Of a stretch of DNA of 64,000 bases, positions 22,201 to 35,036 are shown one piece after another; the first letter of the stretch is position 1, and each line of letters begins with the position of its first letter. The DNA is from Owenia fusiformis (lineage: Eukaryota > Annelida > Polychaeta > Sabellida > Oweniidae). The stretch spans positions 26,771,564 through 26,835,563 of the forward strand of contig CAIIXF020000007.1 in the NCBI GenBank assembly GCA_903813345.2, written 5' to 3'. Below the pieces are notes generated by a model. That model saw only the letters and a program-made list of their open reading frames with translations. It ran no database searches and was not told the DNA's origin. The translations under genes and the position numbers were made by a program.

Positions 22201-23656
22201 AAATTCAAACTTTCAAATGGGTCAATTATCAGAAAATATTATCTTTATATTGAAAGTTTTAGAACAGAAATATTTCATAATTTATTTCACAATATTTCTT
22301 TGCTTTAAAATAATATATATTGATCAAGTACTATGTTAAATTAATATTTTATATTTATTTCGATTACTTTCGCCAAAAGCCTCGATTTGAATTTAGTGAA
22401 AACCCTGATGCAAAGCATGTGAAACCTTTCTACAAAAGTGTATCTATTTTACTTATATCTCACTGTATACACGTCGATTGTACCCAAAAAGCGGAGATTG
22501 TTTGAAAGTCTAGAGTGTAATTTGGGTAAGTGTAGGCCTCTATTATAGACTATTGACTAGATGTAGATCTTTGATGATCAAAATAAATTCACACACACAC
22601 ACATGCTCTCTCACTCAGTCTCATTCAACATGCCTTTGGGCTTACATCCTTTTATCTGGCACATTCACCTCTCACTAACAACCCGAAATATCCATATTTT
22701 ATATCCTCAAATGTTTCCTACTGCTACATCTTTCAGTACTGTCAACCCCCAAAGATTTTCTCGCGGGACAGATTCTTTAGACCCAGTGCCCAAAAGTCGT
22801 GGGATTTTGCGGGACACCAACCTAAAGTTGCGGGATTTCGCGGGACATTTAAAGTATTTGTGTGATCGCGCTAATAGGCCATATTTTGATCAAATTCACG
22901 GGATTTCGCGGGACCATTCGAGAGACAAACACACTGATTTCGCGACAGGTAGCCTTCAAAGACTTCATACTTCGCGGGACTTCGATTCAATTCAATTTAT
23001 TTTTGTGGAAATTGTAGCAGCATGTAGATGAGGCTGTTTCTTCATTCATCCATCCATTTATCACACTTGTCCGGGAATTCCTCCAAATTTTCGTGGCCCT
23101 CAAATTTTCAATCGTAGAATTCAACTGTGTTACACTCATGTTTCAAGCTTATTTAAGCCTAAGATGTAATTTTCTAGATATTGTACTAAAATCATGATAG
23201 TTGGATTTTTCAAAATTCTTCCATGGCGCTGTTTTGTGATTTACCCCGGGAATCAAAACCTGTATTTGCATATTGTATTTTCGTTCAGGATGTTTCCGCG
23301 AAGCATGATCGCCATATTCCAGATTTGAAGCTGTATCTTTTGAGTCTCGTAATAATCAAGAAACTGTGTTTATATTATAAAGTAAAATAAAGATAACCAG
23401 GAAACATAAATTAATATCTTATGTTCGGCCAGTCTGATAGATCAGGCGCCACTTCTCGCCTAAATTACATATGAGATTTTGTTAGCAGAAATTATTTAGA
23501 ACCTGGTGAAAAACGCGTTTCGTGTCACTGAACCTTTGCAAAAATGAAATGGCAGCATATGCACTTGTAACCTCAGACCCCATCTATCTCAGATATATTG
23601 ATAAAGGCCTACAGATGCATCTATGAACCTATGTTTTGTGTGCCTATCATGAGTTT
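22201..23656. other. Prohibitin-La intergenic region
   Basis: Head-to-head spacer. A possible non-coding first exon of La ends at 22525, before GTAAGT (by consensus only). A (CA)n tract lies at about 22591-22604. From 22750 to 22985 the motif GCGGGAC/GCGGGATTT recurs about eight times (see findings). A long open frame across this stretch (22603-23031) has no recognisable domain. Confidence 0.4.
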
Positions 23657-24639
23657 CTGTAAGAAAGTTGAATAACTCAGTCAATTTTGCATATTTTGCC
23701 TTGAAATTTTAGAATTATTTAGGTCATTCAATGTGAATTTTGTTCTGAACGGTTGATGATAATCTGTTTATTGTGTCAAAAACTACAGTCCTTTCCAAAA
23801 CATGCTCAAAGTGGGCACTTCTCCTCTCTATGCACAAACGAATCCTGCAAAAAAAGTTGTTAATGACCCTTACCTATACACATTAATGTAGATGGTAAAT
23901 ATTGGGGTAGTTATTGCCCTCTTAAGATTGTTAGGGGCCTGTCAGTATACACATTGGCTTTGAGAAATCCTCAAAGATAAAAATTTGGGGGAACTATATC
24001 AGGCGAATGAGCTGCCCATATGGTTTGCGTTCTGCAACTGCTGAGCTGACCACCAAAGCATTGCCTAAACCATTTCAGCATATCATTTGTAGTGTTGGGG
24101 TGGTATTGGCTTGTTGAAACCACTGCTTAATTATCTCCTTAGATGTCCCTTCTGGTGCTTAGTGACCTCCAAAACTTGGTGAGAACTTACTGGTCCTTGT
24201 TCATGGTGATAGCAAGTCCCCAGTCACCTTCGAACCAAAAGGGACTGATGATTCCATGTTTCCTCATTGCCACCCAGGCAATGCATTGTTCAGAATGCAA
24301 TGGATGCTGTAACACTTCATCAGGAGGATGTATCCGATGTAAGCCCCAGTAGCAATTGTCCTTGGAACAAACTTGTCTATTCAGAAAGGCATGTGTGTAG
24401 GAGGATCATCAACAACTTTGTTCACTGGATTGAATTGTGCATAGAGATGTGATTTGCACATTTGGGGCATGTTTTGTAAGGAGCTGTCGTTTTTGACTCA
24501 ATTGATAGATTATTATCAAACTTTCACAACAAAATTCACATTGAATGAACTCAATAATTCTGAAATTTCAAGGCAAAATATGCAAAATTGACTGAGTTAT
24601 TCAACTTTCTTACAGTCCTGTTTTTTTGGACACCCTGTA
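23657..24639 (-). mobile_element. Decayed mariner element with transposase remnant
   Basis: Arms at 23657-23815 and about 24460-24610 are inverted copies (for example GAATAACTCAGTCAATTTTG and its inverse). The right end closes with GGACACCCTGTA at 24628-24639. The left terminus is eroded. Reading the minus strand across the middle, with stops and frame changes, fragments such as AMRKHGIISPFWFEGD and, after a stop, VLTKFWRSL, then WAAHSPDIVPPNFYL follow the order of a mariner-type DDE transposase. The gene is dead. Confidence 0.75.
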
Positions 24640-24729
24640 TATCTTCAATGTTGATATTTTTGGTAAACCTTTCTATATGTTCATCAAAGAGTTGTCTTTT
24701 CAGAATTTTCTTTAATTATAAAAAACAAT

Positions 24730-27700
24730 ATGGCCGAAACAAATGGAACCACAGAAGTGACAGATGTCCAGAAGAAGATTATAAAACAAATTGAGGTATG
24801 TTTTAGACATAAAAATTTAACATTACCATTTTTGAATGTAAATAATAAATAGTTTATCTTTCATTTGGTGCCTCCTCACATTTAACATCAAACCTTAAGA
24901 GATGAAGATGAGGGGGGGGATAATACTTTATGTGAGACAAAATCTTACACATGCATTTTATTTTTATTTGCAGTACTATTTTGGTGACATCAATCTTTCC
25001 AAGGATAGATTCATGCAACAGGAAATCAAGACAGATGAGGGATGTATCCTTTTCATAGAACATGTAATTTTAAAGTGAGCCATTTCAGCATTTGGCATTC
25101 AACCATGGTTTGAGTATGGTTATTGTCACTGGCATCAGTGGCTAAGTTACCCATTCTAATCTGTTCTATTACAATATACTCCCATTATTGAATGCATGTT
25201 TTGTACTGTATATTGAAACATCTTAGGTTTTAAATATTTCAAGAAATGTTATGAGCTCTTTTGAAACCTCTTGGAAGAACATATACTGAAGTAATAAAAT
25301 TACTCAAAATTTACTCTTGTTTACTACATTGCTCTCATAATGATTAACTTGAAATATGCGTACAACTACCGTATTCTCTGTAATTAGCGCCCAGGGCGTT
25401 TAGAAAATTGAAAATACATTATTTAGACCATTCTAATAAGCGCCCATGTATGAAAGAAATCAGAAATCCCGAGGAATTTCATGTATGGCAATTTTTCTTG
25501 ACAAGAATGCATTTTCTTCAACATATTTTTATAATAATATGACAAGTGCTGTTATTGGAGAGAATACGGTAAAGATCGCTTAGACAATATTGACAGTGGT
25601 TGAAGACCCGTCTATGTCTAATTTATTTCCGGCACGCCCACTTTGTCATTATCGCCGATTACCTTCAATATTTCCACTAGAGACTGCTGGATATCGATCT
25701 AAAGTTATACATTATTTCTAATTTGATGAGAGATCATCATTATTCGTGCAAAAGTCGTGTAAAAGTCGAGAAACATTAAAAAGAAACCAGAAAGTTCACG
25801 ACCTTGACATGCGCAGAACATCTGCGCAGTAGCTTTTGAAATTTCTGAATGCCGATAAAGAACAATTCCTACATTCATTATGGACTATTTGGAGACAATA
25901 TTAGCATGGTATGGTGTGGGAAGCACCCATCGATAGATATGTATCGAGAGGATGCATAGAATTACAAAACGCGTCGTGTTTACAGCAGTTTTAGGGTAAG
26001 TACTCTATTATCGCCCGCTCCTGGATTTTGAGAAATATTTTTTTCCTGATATATTCTTCAATTCTTGTTGATTCCTCGATGTTTCTTGAACTTTGTGAAG
26101 CGGGGTGGGCGCTTATTAGAGAGTGGGCGGTAATTACAGAGAATACGGTAAATCAAAAGCTTAAATGTGTTGAATAAATAAGATGAAAAATAATGCTGCT
26201 TACTAGTGTCTGGAATAGCATATATAGTACTGCTTGTGTATAGTAAATAAGTCCTTGACTCAGAACAGGGATCCCCCTTGAAACCATGCTGAAGTTTAAC
26301 AGGTTATCACAACTATCTGAAGGAGCAGAAGTCATAACTGAGGCTATCAAAAAATCAACATCTGGATTGATGGAGGTAAATACATGATTTAATTCCATAA
26401 AAATATTGAAACTTTTTGATCAATTCTGGATATATATAGTTCTGGATAAATGGCAGAGTAAATCTATTTATTTTTAACTTTCATTTTATCCTTGGCCAAT
26501 ATCATATTTTCCCCCAGAATAAAATTCATATTCAATCCCTCCCATTAAATAACCTCTGTACATTCTATACAAATATAAAGAGATTTATCAGCTTTTACCA
26601 TGTGTAAACTTAATTTAAATCAGTCAGACAAGTAAATACTACAAACGGGAGAACTTATCCCTAGATGATCACACAATTCTGCATGTTCACATACAATTCT
26701 CTTAAAAATGCGTAGCTTAACCTCCCTATTTTTGAAAATCCTGTCTAGGTGAGCGAAGATGGTAAAAAGATCAGAAGATCTCCAGACAAACCTCTACCAG
26801 CCAATACTATGGAGCGCAAAGAAGAACTCAAGAAGAGAACAGTATATTGTGTAGGTATTTTTATCACATTTTGATAAATCTTATCATAAAAATTCCAGGA
26901 ACACTGCTTAATATCTGTTCGACTTGAAATTTTTACAGATGCAAGAATACACTAATGCCAACATTTGACTTAGTTTTGGGCATATTTGGTAAATTACATC
27001 ATGGAAAATTGCTCTTTAAAGAGTGCATCTTCTCCACATTGCCTTTTATCCTATTTTTATTGGTATATCCTGTATGTTGTGTATCACCTCCTTAACAATA
27101 CTCCATTGAATTACTTGCAATGTATGTTAAACAACATTGAACATGGAAACACTTTATTCACATTTGTTCTCTTTATATTTTCATGTTACCATCAGCTACT
27201 GTTTTATGTAACTGAAGTTTAGTTAATAATACAGTATGTCATTATGAAATTCGCATCCAACAAAATGTTACACTTTTTGATTTTTCCAAAAATTTATCAG
27301 GGTGGAGATATTTAGTATATGTGTGTAAATGTTATTTAGTAAATAGGTTTAAAAACACATTTTTCTGGATCGAGGGAGTATTATTATCTCATATAATTTG
27401 CACCATTTTGATTTCTCCATGTTTGTATTTCAGAAAGGATTCTCTCTTGACGCTACACTGGATGCAATTCAGGAAAAGCTAGAACAATTTGGCAAAGTAG
27501 AGTCAGTTCAGTTAAGACGGGCTAAAGACAAGACCTTCAAGGTAAACCATCAAAAGTATAATCAAGCTTTTCATGGTAGAGATCTCACAAACCTCTGATC
27601 TCCCCAGCATTAAAGCAAGCAGGGGCAGCACCCACCTGAGATTTTGAAAATAGGCTTGCACCCACCTGAAAATCCATTTGCACCCACTTGAAAATGAGAA

Positions 27701-30700
27701 ACATCATATAAATGGGAATATTTTGACCAATTTCGGCCTGAATTGTGAAAATGAGAATTTTGCACCCACTCAAGAAAAAATCCTGTTGAGAACGCTGCAA
27801 ACTGTTTCAGGTTTAGTCCAGGCAGAAGTTTCATTTGAATTCCTCTTTTCAGGGCTCAGTTTTTGCAATATACGCACAGGCAGAAGATGCCAAAAAATTC
27901 TTGGAGGCTGAAGATCTCAAACTAGGAGGAGAAATAGATGTAGTAAAGTCCACAAAGTAAGTGTCAGGAGAAATCTCAAAGGAATTAGGGCTATGCCATT
28001 GAAAAATGTGGGGAGGGTCATTGCTGAACATTTAAAAATGTGCCACCCATCGAATTTATACAGCAAACTTTATTTCTTTTTATAGTTATCCTCTATATTT
28101 ATGATCTCAAATGAAACAATGTATAAGTGTTTGGAGTAGCAGGTGCTCACATTTAAAGTCAAAAGGAGAATAAAAAATTGAGACCAAAAATGTTCAAATT
28201 GAGAGGTGTTACGCTAAATGCAGGCCCTTAGGCAGCTTTTTCCAATGTGGGTTCAGTTTTCAAAAAATTTCCAGGGGGTTCAAATTTGTTAATTTTAGCC
28301 CAAAATCACTTCAAAAGTGCTCAAAACAGTGAAAACTGCATGATTTTGAAAAAGTTTTTTGTGGAACACCTCCCTGGCTTCAGGCCTGATATGAAGATCA
28401 TTTCACTGTTACTGTATGTTATCATGGCAATGTTCTATGTTACATTTGTGTACTTGAAAGTATGACCATGAATCGTTTTTGGATTTCCACATGTTATTTT
28501 AATGCATGTATTAATTTGTTTTGCAGAGATGATTATTTCAAGAGGAAAATTAGGGACAAGAAAGTGAAGACTGAATCTGAAGCAAATAGCAAACGAGAGT
28601 AAGTAATGAAGAGTTTCTTATACACTGTTGTAAAGGTTTAAATATAATACTCTACTCTTCCCAGCTATTATGTCATCAACACAAGTGATGACATTGTTAT
28701 AGTCTACCAACTTTTTTGTGGACAGTGTAGGTCGGTCTGTGTCTGTAACAAATGGCAGATGGTGACAATTTGCATTTAATGCCTTGTTTAGTAAATGTTA
28801 TTGGAAGAAAGAGAACGAAGTAGATTTCAAAGTTATTGTACTAACAGAATAAAGCACTATGGAATTAATGATGAATGTGGACCCATTAAAATGTTTGAGT
28901 TATTGCAAATATTAATGTTTCAGGTTAAAAGAAAAAGAAGTCGAGGAACGAGAAAAGGTAAAACTAGATCACAAATACAGCTATGTGATCAATAAAGGAT
29001 AACTTAGATTTTTTATAAAACTGTCACAATTACAATAACTCTTTATAAGATAAACCTTGTGTTAATGCTTTATGGGCCCCTTTACTGCCCTGAATGGGAG
29101 CCAGGACTTGTATAGATGGCAGTCAACTAATTTTCTCTACTGGGTTGTTCTTCAAACCTGGCCCATTGGTTTCTGTGTAAATATTACTGTTTTAAAACTT
29201 CAAATTCACTACATAAATCAATCATATATCACATTTTTTATTTATTATTATTGACAAACATTTTTTATTGTTCAATGTCAAAGGTTTTGGATGGTTTTCG
29301 AGCAATTTTTTCATATCAAGTACACAATAAAACCCAATGAATTTTTCTCCATCTATTGACAGTCTTAAAGGCCATTGCTTCCACTAAATTTTAATCATGT
29401 GAACATTTGGGAGAGATTTGATCATTCTCTAAATGGAACTAAGGATATTGTTTCTTCTTTCTGCTAGCAAATGGAAGAAATGATGGTAAAGGGGGCGTTG
29501 TTACGAGTAAATGGCTTCACAGGAACTACTCCTCGAGATGACATCAAGGCCTTTTTCAATGATCACAGTACTGTATGCTGGGTAGACTTCGAAAAAGACG
29601 AAGGAGAGGTAAGGATTGGAGGTTGTACCCTTTAAAAGTTTAATTCCCTCATATATATATATAAAAATACTAGGTTTATAGAAGAGAATGCCAAATTATC
29701 AGTTGCTTAAGAGCAGTAAATCTGATCCCTAATCAACCCGAAATATTGATGATCCATTCTGATCAAAGCTTGGAAAAAATGCATCCAGATTAAATAACTG
29801 AACTGAATTAATTACCTTTATGTGAGACCACAAAGACCAAGTGAAATATCACCTAGAGCCACAACAATAATCCCAGGACTTTGTCATATGGTGTGTGGCA
29901 CATGCCCGACCAGTAAATACCATGTGATATTTCCTGTTGTGTGATTTGGGCTTGACCAATAATTGAATAAAAGTTTGACAAATACAGTAAAACCTGTATT
30001 AGTGAACAACTGTCTCTAGTGAACACCTGTCTCTAGTGAACACCTGTCTCTAGTGAACACCTGTCTCCAGTGAACACCTGTCTCTAGTGAACACCTGTCT
30101 CCAGTGAACTCCTGTCTCCAGTGAACACCTGTCTCTAGTGAACACCTGTCTCTAGTGAACACCTGTCTCCAGTGAATACCTGTCTCTAGTGAACACCTGT
30201 CCCTAGTGGACACTGTTCCTCCATACATACTCTACTGACTTATGTAGACACCTACCAACACTTAACGTTTTTTCTTGGCAAAAATATTTTAATATACACA
30301 GGTTTTACTATAAATATATTTCAATATTTCAGGCAATCATAAGGTTCGAAGAGGAGGGTGCCGCCAATGCTGTGTGGAGCACACTGTCCAAAGACTGTGA
30401 AGACAACAAGGTTGATATTTCTGGATGTAAAATAGAGGGTGCTGTATTAGAAGGTATGATCAAATGTTTTTTGTAGATTTTGAAACAAACTAGTTCACAA
30501 GACATGTAATGGTTCCAATTTACATCATAAATCTGTGAAATCACACACAAAAGTGGGGTTAACAAATGTTGCCACCAAATCTGTGATATTATAGGAATCC
30601 AAGTTACTGTTGTCCGCCATTTTGAATGTCATGTGATTGATTGATGTTACCACTGTCCTTCAGGTGATGACGAGATATCCCACTGGAAGAAGGTCTTTGC

Positions 30701-31424
30701 AGCCAGGGCAGATGCTCAAGCTCGTAAGAAGCAGGGTAGAAGGAATCAGAGGGACAGGCGCGGGAACTTCCAGCGTGGTGGAAAACGAGATAGGGGCGGT
30801 AGAGGCAGAGATAGGGATAGGGATGATGCACCTCAGGTAAGTTTCCAGTTCAAGTTAAGTTCATGAATATTCATGAATATTTAGTTCAAATTTGGTTCCG
30901 ATTTTAGTCCATTTGAATTAATAATCACGGAAGTATGTACACTTTTTTCATTTCAGGCAAAAAAGACAAAGTTTGATGATGAAGATACAGGAGATAATAC
31001 AAAAACCACAGGTAATTATTCAAATAAGGTGTATATTTATATTTAAGTGTTATGTGCTTGGAGGTTTATGATACAGGGTTTATTCCATGTGCCTCTCATA
31101 AGAATCTCCCTTGTATCAAAAACTGACCTTCCATCACCTGACATTTCAAAGTTCATACACATACAAATATAAAAAAATGAATTTGCTAAATTCAAGGACC
31201 AGGAGAAGGATGTTAATTTCTGAATGTTGCTGTCCCTTGAGATAATGTGACAGATATCCATCCTTCTCCTGCTAGATAGGATATTTATTCCCCAGTGGAT
31301 ATGTGATATATTATGGAATTTTGAGAGGACTCCTGGCGATGGCACCATTAATTGATTTTTATTCCTGTTTTCAGAAGCTAAGGCAGAAACAAAAACAGAA
31401 GATAAAACAGAAACCCAGAGTTAA
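24730..31424 (+). CDS. SSB: La ribonucleoprotein (SSB), RNA polymerase III transcript chaperone
   Basis: Coding exons: 24730-24795, 24974-25043, 26269-26375, 26749-26850, 27434-27541, 27853-27956, 28527-28598, 28924-28957, 29468-29608, 30333-30453, 30664-30836, 30957-31011, 31375-31424. They join in frame to 400 aa; human La has 408. La binds the 3' oligo(U) end of new Pol III transcripts such as pre-tRNAs in the nucleus and protects them. The La motif spans about residues 10-90 (YYFGDINLSKDRF, WIPLETMLKFNRL, KIRRSPDKPLP). RRM1 is about 100-185 (VYCKGFSLDATLD, KGSVFAIYAQAEDAKKF, KDDYFKRK). A charged linker leads to an RRM2-like domain at about 226-305 (LLRVNGFTGTTPRDDI, VCWVDFEKDEGEAIIRF). 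A basic Arg/Gly tail follows (GGKRDRGGRGRDRDRD), then an acidic/Lys-rich end. The 5' UTR probably starts at 24704 after a CTTTTCAG acceptor. AATAAA at 31737-31742 is a likely poly(A) signal. Confidence 0.97.
25377..26150. mobile_element. Inverted-end element in La intron 2, with internal end copy
   Basis: The left end TACCGTATTCTCTGTAATTA (then GCGCCC) and the right end, closing TAATTACAGAGAATACGGTA at 26150, are inverted copies. An extra GAGAATACGGTA at 25561-25572 would close a shorter 196-bp unit, so a nested or composite structure is likely. No transposase frame seen. Confidence 0.75.
28226..28393 (+). repeat. C-run family dispersed repeat, copy in La intron 6
   Basis: Carries CCAAAATCACTTCAAAAGTG and GAAAACTGCATGATTTTG in the family order, ending CTTCAGGCCTGA. 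Confidence 0.5.
28671..28795 (+). repeat. GTGGTGACA dispersed element, copy 4
   Basis: Starts ATGTCATCAACACAAGTGAT, continues CTTTTTTGTGGACAGTG and TGTCTGTAACAAATGGCAG, and ends TTAATGCCTTGTT. In La intron 7. Confidence 0.6.
29983..30312. mobile_element. AGTGAACACC inverted-end element, copy 2, with 17-bp tandem core
   Basis: Begins TACAGTAAAACCTGT and ends ACAGGTTTTACTA. Between 30000 and 30215 the 17-bp unit CTGTCTCTAGTGAACAC is repeated about twelve times. In La intron 9. An antisense frame through the array is open only because of the repeat. Confidence 0.75.
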
Positions 31425-34400
31425 TACTAATGGACTGTTAAAACAGTGTTAATTCCATCACATTCAATGTTTATATCATGGGACTTGCAATTATCCAATT
31501 GGAACATAAGATTGGAAAATACCTGAGAATTCTGGGAGTGCAACACCTACTGTAGGGCAATAGGACAATATCTCTTTGTTTTTCGTTTAGTGACTCACTC
31601 AATGCAGAATGCTGTATTTTTTCAACAACGTGGGACGTTGAGTTCAATTCCATTGTTTGAACACCAATATTTGTTTTTATAATATGATTATTGTCACTAT
31701 GAACTGTACACAATCCACACAGATCGTTTACATTAAAATAAACAAAACGGTTATAACCTCAAGTTATTAATTATTGAATCTGTAATACGCCTCGTGTTAC
31801 CTCGTACCCCTGCTGTATATAATATCATACATACGTACATATAGTGATGATTAGGTGATAATACTTTTAAATCATTTTCCCATTATCCAATTATCACCTT
31901 GTACAGTCATTGCTAAAAGTCTTGTACTAAGTATTTAAACAAACACACAGTGTAGTGATGGATTTTGCATAGGATGAGTAAAATGGCAAGCATGCCCAAA
32001 ACCTTTACAGATCTAGAGACTGGAACTTTTTAGGTTCAAACCCTACTGATTTTCTATTTATTTAAAGAGGTCCGATGAGCTTCCGTATAAAAACAATATG
32101 GCGGCTCCAGGTGAGTCAACTGGACCAGTCAATTTTTAAGAAATATAAGGGGAGTTTTGTAAAATTCAGTAAATTGAAATGATGATTCTGAAAACATTAT
32201 TGAGATTGGATTGTTCATAAAATGCATGTACAACAGCCGATATAAATCCTTCTATTAGAAATGCATTGTTCCATTTTGAGGATATTTCAATTTTTCCTTA
32301 TTATAAACAAATAGAAGATCCCGAAACACCACAAACGAGCGTTCGATTTGCTAAACGATATGCGTCACCCTTTAAGGAATAAAGACCAACTTCTATTTAA
32401 AGGTGCAACAATGAGTGCAGTGATCATGGACCAGTGTCAAAATATATTAAAGTTCGGTTATTTCTTCAAGACTAACATATATTTTTTATTATTTCCATAG
32501 AAACCCCCTAGATGAATATTATTTCAGCTGATATTCCTTTTAAAACATGGTGAATCTTAAAAATCTATAAGTTGGGCTAACTCTATAGAAGCTTTGAACT
32601 GAATTTACACTACTTTATGCTGAAATTGATAGTTTATCCGTACATTTTAAGAAAATAGGTATGTCAAAGAAGATGTTAAGCCAAATGTTGCCCTGATAGC
32701 TCAGAATTCAAATTTTCTCTCTACAGGCCTTGTTGCCCCTTTAAGGCGCAATATGATTTTCTGATCATTGTCAAAAGACCGAAATCCCAGAATCTCAACT
32801 ATTTCTACTAATGTGTGATAAAATGTGGTCAACAAAAAGTGATTAATTTATTTCAAGTTGGTCGCCATCTTTAGAGCCACCAGACAGGAAGTGATGTCAT
32901 CGACTATGAAATTTGCCTATAACAGTAAAGGGAAATAACAAAAACGAGCCAAAGTATTGCATAATTTACTAGTGTTCATTCAAAAATTTCTTTTTTGTAA
33001 TTGGTTATAGCAACTTCAAGACGGCAATGGGATTGCAAGAAATACACTTTTTGTCACATTTCCAATGAAGTAAGAAGCCATTTCAAGCACATACAATATT
33101 TTTATTCCAACATTTGATAAAAAATATGTAGAGAGCCAGATTTAAAAAATATTCTAAAATATATCCAGAGATTATGAACATGACTATTGAATTGCAGAAA
33201 TTGTTTAGAAATGTTTACTGGCGCAACAGAATGAGAACTATGAACTATGAAAAATTTCACATTTAACAAGCAGTTACACCATTTAGTAATAGTCATTTTC
33301 TGTCACCATAACTACTGGTGACATATTGTTTATGTTATATTCTCCATCTTTTTGTGGACGGTTTTCGGCAGTCGGGGTCTGTAACAAATGACAGGTGGTG
33401 ACATTTTGCATGATAATACCTTGTTTATCAATTCCTTCTGGACACCTACCAAGCCTCGTAGTTTCTCTTTGAACCATCCACTGGTCTGAAAACTCGTCGC
33501 TTCCCCGAGTTAGTGGAATACTGGTTAGTGGTACACCATCCATCATAATAACAGTGATGTGATTTGATTAGTTTTTAGGCATTCTGGGTAAATGTTAAGG
33601 TGGTCATTTTAAATTTTCCATTCTAAAATCTTAACTGTCGCGAAACTGCTCTACTTAACAGTGCAACATTCTTCACCCCTAGCCTTTTTAATTTAACAAG
33701 TTCTTCCAAAATAAGTCTCAGATGCATTGATAAATGATAAGCAGAAACAATTAGGACATCCTTTCATTAAGGCCAAGCTTTCATTAAGTTTCAGGGCCTT
33801 TTATTAGCAGGGAGAAAGTGCGCTATTCCTATTCCGTGGAGAAAATTAAACACCGGGACGATCAAAGATACTCAAGGCAATATCACCTGGAAATTATCTT
33901 AGATTGATCACGATTGGTGAATATTGAGATACCTGGATATCATAATAAGGTAAACGCCACTGTATATTATTGGATACAAAATAAAGGTGAACAATCTAAT
34001 GCAAAGTGCACTGATCAACAGACAAAAAACAACACGACAATATTTCCGGTTGTGAAAAGATTACTTTGCTTTGCTTTTTATTGTTGTTGACTTTAGTAAA
34101 TAGCCGAGGCGAATACTAAATTATGTGAATGACCCTCTCGCGAAAAGTATGTACATCAATTTTAAAGAGATATATACACTTTTTGTTAGTCGATGTATAA
34201 AGAAAAGAAAATGAAGGTAGACAATTTAAAGGCAGAATCAGATCTATAGGGGGTGACAAAATTACAAGCGACTTGTATAATTGAGCTACCAATCTATTCC
34301 TTACAATATCAAAAACAATATCTCCCAAAAGATTCCCAATAGGTTATAAATTGGTGAAGTTATTAATGATTCAAGGTGCAAAATGGGTGGAAATGTTTAA

Positions 34401-35036
34401 ATTCTCCCAAATAATAAGAATGGTAATCATTCTTATAGAAAAATAATACGTTATTGTAAAAATCTTTAGTTTTCCTCGAACTTTCGTGATTTTTAGAAAA
34501 TAGACATGACAAGGAATGACATGAAGGACTCTTTCCACGGGATGTTTTGGCCTTCGCTCCGACTTTCAGAGATGGGGTAAAGGCAATGGTATATGTCTCT
34601 TTTGTAACCTCAATGTTAAAGATACTATACAGCATAGACTTTTTGTCTGTCCCTACTTTGGTAGTGATGGGAATGTATTTTTCAATAATGTTGCGTCAGA
34701 CTGCAACCACCAACTCTCCTCTGACTTCCTAGCAGGAAGTGTACAACTAAAAACATGTTGGGCTCTGGGAGATGACACTTTAATCTTGTGGGGACATGAT
34801 AATTACGTGAAGTTTGACAAATATGTCTTAAAGAAAATACATGTACAGTGCACACAATAGTCATATGCATGTTTTAGTGACCTTTTGCATGATATGTTTT
34901 ATCCTATTTATATTTTATATATGATGTATTGGATGCACCGATTGAGTGCCGCTGCTCTAAAAGCGTTTTCCAAATAAATAAAAAAAATGACATGCGCCAA
35001 AAATATTCTAAAATTGAAACAATTCTGATTCTCTCT
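31425..35036. other. La 3' UTR and intergenic DNA
   Basis: Holds the La 3' UTR to about 31760, a GTGGTGACA element at 33300-33428, and AT-rich unique sequence. A short candidate first exon (32098-32110, see findings) is the only other gene-like signal. The GPCR 3' end enters from the right; no strong minus-strand poly(A) signal stands out near 34900-35036. Confidence 0.4.
33300..33428 (+). repeat. GTGGTGACA dispersed element, copy 5
   Basis: Begins CTGTCACCATAACTACTGGT, continues GACATATTGTTTATG, CTTTTTGTGGACGG and GTCTGTAACAAATGACAGG, and ends TACCTTGTTTA. Confidence 0.6.

Noticed and set aside
22603..23031. 142-codon plus-strand ORF
   Set aside because: No domain, hydrophobic pattern or splice context is recognisable. 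Openness follows from the unusual GCGGGAC-rich composition.
30016..30228. Minus-strand ORF of repeated Thr-Arg-Asp/Ser-Leu-Glu
   Set aside because: It is an artefact of the 17-bp AGTGAACAC tandem core inside a transposon-like element in a La intron.
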